Positions 7,467-10,318 of a stretch of DNA of 10,318 nucleotides are shown here, piece after piece (position 1 is the stretch's first letter; the number at the start of each line of letters is the position of its first letter). This DNA is from Bacilli bacterium (GTDB lineage: Bacteria > Bacillota_I > Bacilli_A > RFN20 > CAG-826): NCBI GenBank assembly GCA_016302065.1, contig JAEDOI010000033.1, positions 1-10,318 of the forward strand. The letters run 5' to 3'. The translations under genes and the position numbers were made by a program. The notes below the pieces were generated by a model. The model had not been told where the DNA came from and did no database searches. It saw only the letters and a program-made list of their open reading frames with translations.

Positions 7467-7497
7467 AAAAATACGTGGTTTTTCCACGTATTTTTAA
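7467..7497 (+). terminator. Terminator of the lipoprotein gene
   Basis: A perfect 12-bp stem (7467-7478 with 7484-7495) with the GC-containing core ACGTGG/CCACGT closes a TTTTT loop and ends in a T-tract. It starts immediately after the TAA stop. With A-tract and T-tract on either side it would work in both directions. Confidence 0.92.
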
Positions 7498-7526
7498 TTA
7501 GTTTATTAATTAATAAGTAAAAATAT

Positions 7527-8108
7527 ATGAAAAAAAACGAATTTGTAGAAAAATATAATCATATTGAAGAAGAGTTTTTTACATTAGATAAAGAGAATAA
7601 TATAGCTAATATTTCTCTTGAATTTAATAATCCTTCTGAAATATTTGATTTAAATTATGTGACAAAAACACCTATTTTAAATGATGAGTTAACTGAGTGG
7701 ATATATTCTATTTTTGAGCTTGTACCTAATAGATATAAAATAAACTTAAATATTTGTTTTGATTCTTTAGAAGGATACAAAGAAGATGAATTATTAGATA
7801 TTTTTAAAAAAAATATATTATTAGAATATAAAAAGTTAATTAATAGTCAGCATAGGCAAAGAAGAATTGCCTTATCTTTCCTTGGTAGTGGAATATTAGT
7901 TTTAATTATTACTCTTTTACTTACTTTTTTATGGAAAGATGGAGGGGTATTAAAAGAAGTTATTGCTTATATACTTGATGTTATTGTTTATGTTGTAATG
8001 TGGGAAGCTGTTACAATCTTGGTTGTAGATTCTAGAGAAAGAAATTTCAAAATTAAAAATGCAATTAAAAGGTTTAATAAAATTACTTTTTCAAAAATGG
8101 AAAAATAA
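7527..8108 (+). CDS. Small membrane protein of unknown function, two TM segments
   Basis: The 193-residue product is not recognised. Residues 1-110 form an acidic, probably soluble domain (NHIEEEFFTLDKEN; SLEGYKEDELLDIF). Two hydrophobic helices follow (about 114-135 and 144-166), then a basic tail (RERNFKIKNAIKRFNK) ending in KMEK. Lys/Arg residues before helix 1 (HRQRR) and after helix 2 suggest that both ends are cytoplasmic, with a short external loop. ATG 7527 is the first in-frame start after a TAA at 7518. Unlike every other gene here it lacks a clear Shine-Dalgarno sequence; the upstream bases are GTAAAAATAT. The stop lies 12 nt before apeB, so the two genes are probably cotranscribed. 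I see no convincing promoter in the 60-nt gap after the upstream terminator, so expression may be leaderless, weak or by read-through. Confidence 0.75.
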   Translation: MKKNEFVEKYNHIEEEFFTLDKENNIANISLEFNNPSEIFDLNYVTKTPILNDELTEWIYSIFELVPNRYKINLNICFDSLEGYKEDELLDIFKKNILLEYKKLINSQHRQRRIALSFLGSGILVLIITLLLTFLWKDGGVLKEVIAYILDVIVYVVMWEAVTILVVDSRERNFKIKNAIKRFNKITFSKMEK

Positions 8109-8120
8109 GGGGGAAATCAT

Positions 8121-9434
8121 ATGGAAAACAAAATAAAAGAAGAAAGCATAAATAAATTATTGCTTGATTTATTTAATAATTCATACAATGAATATTTCGC
8201 TATTTCTAATATTAAAAAGTTGCTTGATGAAAATGGGTTTATTTGTCTTTTAGAAAATGAAAAATATGAGATTTCATTAGGAAAATCATATTATATTTTA
8301 AGGGATGGCTCATCAATTATTGCTTTTAAAGTTCCTGAAAAACTAGATGAATTATATTTTAAAATTGTAGCTAGTCACTCCGATAGTCCTGTCTTAAAAA
8401 TAAAAGAAAATCCTACTATTATAGAAAATGGATATAACAAATTAAAGGTTGAAAAATATGGTGGAATGATTGTTTCCTCTTGGCTTGATAAACCTTTAGG
8501 AATTGCTGGTCGAGTTTGCTATAAAAATGGGAATGCTATTACAACAAGACTTGTTAATTTTCCAACTAATTTAATAATTCCAAATGTTGCTATTCATCAA
8601 AATAGAGATATAAATAATGGTTTTATTTATAATCCTCAAACTGATTTACTCCCTATTTTAGGTTTAGGAAATAATGATTTATTTAAGGAATTGTTAGATA
8701 GTACAAAAAATAACGAAGAAGAAATTTTAAGTTACGACTTAAATCTTTATAACAAAGAAAAAGCAGTTTTAGGAGGAATAAATAATGAATTTATTTATTC
8801 ACCAAAAGAAGATAATTTAGTAAGTGCTTATATTTCGATTTTAAGTTTAATATCTTCTATTAGTTATGATGGAATTTCTTTAGGTGTCGTCTTTAATAAT
8901 GAAGAAGTTGGATCTAGTTCTTTAAATGGCGCAGATAGTGATTTTCTTGCTACAAACTTAAAAAGAATTAGCAAATCGTTAGGTTTTTCTAATGATGAAT
9001 TATCAAGAGCGTTAGTCAAATCATATTTAGTCTCATTAGATAATGCTCATGCAATTCATCCAAATCATCCCGAAATGAGTGATAACAAGAATAATTGTTT
9101 AATTAATGAAGGTGTTGTAATTAAACATAATTCAAATATGCTTTATACAAGTGAGGCTATATCTTCAGCAATTATCAAATTAATTGCAAGTAAAGAAAAT
9201 ATATCATTACAAACTTTCTTTAATAGAGCTGATGCTAGAGGTGGATCAACATTAGGAAATATATCATTAACTCATGTTAGCATTCGTAGCGTAGATTTAG
9301 GAATTCCTCAACTTGCAATGCATTCAAATTATGAAGTAATGGGCAGTAAAGATACGATTAATGCTTATAAATTATTAAGAGCTTTATTTAATTCAAAAAT
9401 TAAAATTGAAGGGGAAAATGTAACAATTATTTAA
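8121..9434 (+). CDS. apeB: M18 family metalloaminopeptidase (ApeB type)
   Basis: This cytoplasmic dinuclear-zinc aminopeptidase removes N-terminal residues from peptides; family members form large oligomers. The 437 residues match the family length, and the expected metal and catalytic positions are all present: His86 and Asp88 in SHSDSP; Asp231 in SPKEDNL; Glu261 and Glu262 in NNEEVGS; Asp307 in SLDNAHA; His401 in AMHSNYE. Other hallmarks are KYGG and the WLDKPLGIAGRV segment (112-131), NPQTDLLP, NHPEMSD and RADARGGSTLGN (369-380). The NEEVGSSSLNGADSDFL form and the RGGSTLGN/LAMHS region resemble the aminopeptidase 2 (apeB) branch more than apeA. The site GGGGGA (8109-8114) is 6 nt before the ATG. 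It probably shares a transcript with the small membrane protein upstream. Substrate preference cannot be read from the sequence. Confidence 0.93.
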   Translation: MENKIKEESINKLLLDLFNNSYNEYFAISNIKKLLDENGFICLLENEKYEISLGKSYYILRDGSSIIAFKVPEKLDELYFKIVASHSDSPVLKIKENPTIIENGYNKLKVEKYGGMIVSSWLDKPLGIAGRVCYKNGNAITTRLVNFPTNLIIPNVAIHQNRDINNGFIYNPQTDLLPILGLGNNDLFKELLDSTKNNEEEILSYDLNLYNKEKAVLGGINNEFIYSPKEDNLVSAYISILSLISSISYDGISLGVVFNNEEVGSSSLNGADSDFLATNLKRISKSLGFSNDELSRALVKSYLVSLDNAHAIHPNHPEMSDNKNNCLINEGVVIKHNSNMLYTSEAISSAIIKLIASKENISLQTFFNRADARGGSTLGNISLTHVSIRSVDLGIPQLAMHSNYEVMGSKDTINAYKLLRALFNSKIKIEGENVTII

Positions 9435-9441
9435 GTTAATA

Positions 9442-9471
9442 TTTCTATTATTTATTAAATTTGTTTATAAT
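9442..9471 (+). promoter_or_regulatory. Candidate promoter of gpmA
   Basis: A perfect TATAAT lies at 9466-9471, 27 nt before the gpmA start. The best -35 (TTTCTA, 9442-9447, 18-bp spacer) is poor, so recognition would lean on the -10. I see no convincing terminator between apeB and gpmA, so read-through from apeB is also possible. Confidence 0.45.
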
Positions 9472-9498
9472 ATTTAAGGTTAAAAGGAGAAAGAAAAA

Positions 9499-10254
9499 AT
9501 GGCAAAAACTTATGAATTAGTTTTAGTTAGACATGGTGAATCAGAATGGAATAAATTAAATTTGTTTACTGGTTGGACTGATGTTGAATTAAGCGAAAAA
9601 GGCGTTTTAGAAGCAAAAAATGGAGGAAAATTATTAAAAGAAGCTGGATTTCATTTTGATGTTGCATACACATCATTTTTAAAAAGAGCAATCCATACTT
9701 TAAATTTTATTCTTGGAGAAATGGGCGAAGAATATATTCCAGTTTATAAATCTTGGAGATTAAATGAAAGGCATTATGGTGCTTTACAAGGATTAAATAA
9801 AGCTGAAACAGCTGCTAAATATGGTGATGAACAAGTTAAAATATGGAGAAGAAGTTATGATATTTGTCCTCCAGCATTGACTGAAGAAGATGATAGAAAT
9901 CCTGCAAATCAAAAGGCATATGAAGGTGTTTCAATTTCAGATTTACCTTTAACAGAATGCTTAAAAGATACAGTTGCACGTGTTTTACCTTATTGGGAAG
10001 TTGAAATTAAACCTCAAATTGTTGCTGGAAAACATGTTATTATTGCAGCTCACGGTAATTCATTAAGAGCCCTTGTTAAATATCTTGAAGGAATTAGCGA
10101 TGATGATATCGTAAATTTAAATATTCCAACTGGTGTTCCTCTTGTTTATGAATTTGATGAACATTTCCATGTATTAAGTAAGAGATATCTTGGAGATCAA
10201 GAAAAAATTAAAGCTGCTATGAATGCAGTTGCAAATCAAGGCAAAGCAAAATAA
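9499..10254 (+). CDS. gpmA: 2,3-bisphosphoglycerate-dependent phosphoglycerate mutase
   Basis: This cytoplasmic glycolytic enzyme interconverts 3-phosphoglycerate and 2-phosphoglycerate through a phosphohistidine intermediate. The protein has 251 residues, the normal length. It carries the histidine-phosphatase signature [10 protein letters not shown] (9-18, phospho-accepting His12), then [15 protein letters not shown] (21-35), [10 protein letters not shown] (58-67, Arg63), [16 protein letters not shown] (88-103, Glu90 and Arg91) and the second catalytic histidine in [10 protein letters not shown] (183-192, His185). The C-terminal part includes [13 protein letters not shown] and [20 protein letters not shown] (9483-9490) lies 8 nt before the ATG. 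It is flanked by a candidate promoter and a terminator, so it can be its own unit. It is the cofactor-dependent type, unrelated to the manganese-dependent GpmI. Nothing is missing or odd. Confidence 0.98.
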   Translation: MAKTYELVLVRHGESEWNKLNLFTGWTDVELSEKGVLEAKNGGKLLKEAGFHFDVAYTSFLKRAIHTLNFILGEMGEEYIPVYKSWRLNERHYGALQGLNKAETAAKYGDEQVKIWRRSYDICPPALTEEDDRNPANQKAYEGVSISDLPLTECLKDTVARVLPYWEVEIKPQIVAGKHVIIAAHGNSLRALVKYLEGISDDDIVNLNIPTGVPLVYEFDEHFHVLSKRYLGDQEKIKAAMNAVANQGKAK

Positions 10255-10264
10255 ATATAAAATT

Positions 10265-10290
10265 GGCCATCATTAGATGGCTTTTTTATT
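10265..10290 (+). terminator. Terminator of gpmA
   Basis: GCCATC (10266-10271), loop ATTA and GATGGC (10276-10281) form a perfect 6-bp GC-containing stem, extended by a G-U pair. Six T residues follow at once. It starts 10 nt after the gpmA stop. The remaining 28 nt to the window end show nothing I can name. Confidence 0.93.
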
Positions 10291-10318
10291 AAATTAAAAA
10301 GATACTTTAATATTAATA

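Noticed and set aside
7503..7516. Perfect 14-bp palindrome TTATTAATTAATAA upstream of the small membrane protein gene
   Set aside because: A/T only; palindromes of this length are expected by chance many times in DNA this AT-rich.

Overview
The window looks like ordinary chromosome from a very AT-rich, low-GC Gram-positive bacterium. Support for this is the A/T-biased codon use, strong AGGAG-type ribosome binding sites, A-tract/T-tract terminators, lipoprotein signal peptides, and protein features shared with Bacilli and the Mollicutes-related lineages. All of the roughly 28 tryptophans in the genes here are TGG. No gene contains an in-frame TGA and none ends in TGA (eight TAA stops and one TAG). 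The genes therefore read correctly with the standard bacterial code, which argues against a code-4 mycoplasma or spiroplasma and fits an Acholeplasma/Erysipelotrichia/RF39-like gut Bacilli lineage. That placement is inference.

Layout, all on the + strand: (1) the 3' part of argS (arginyl-tRNA synthetase), which is cut by the window start and ends in a terminator. (2) A 284-bp, extremely AT-rich intergenic region holding candidate promoters and a hairpin-forming leader. (3) A tightly packed potABCD operon (1134-6124) for an ABC importer of the spermidine/putrescine type: ATPase, two permeases and a substrate-binding lipoprotein. potA/potB and potB/potC overlap by 11 and 7 nt, and potC/potD are 11 nt apart. 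(4) A terminator that physically overlaps the promoter of the next gene. (5) A single-gene unit encoding a lipoprotein of unknown function with an internal duplication, closed by a perfect 12-bp terminator. (6) A small two-TM membrane protein of unknown function, 12 nt upstream of an M18 aminopeptidase (apeB type). (7) gpmA, the 2,3-bisphosphoglycerate-dependent phosphoglycerate mutase, with its own likely promoter and a clear terminator.

Functionally the region joins housekeeping genes (arginine charging, lower glycolysis, peptide turnover) to polyamine uptake. No mobile elements, phage genes, CRISPR arrays, rRNA or tRNA genes were seen. The most unusual part is the polyamine transporter. 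PotA carries a charged helical insertion of about 69 residues in its helical subdomain and two TOBE-like C-terminal repeats. PotC has a seventh transmembrane helix. PotD is predicted to be anchored at both ends, by an N-terminal lipid and a C-terminal helix with a basic cytoplasmic tail. These look like lineage-specific elaborations of a known system. I do not see an undescribed defence or mobile system here.
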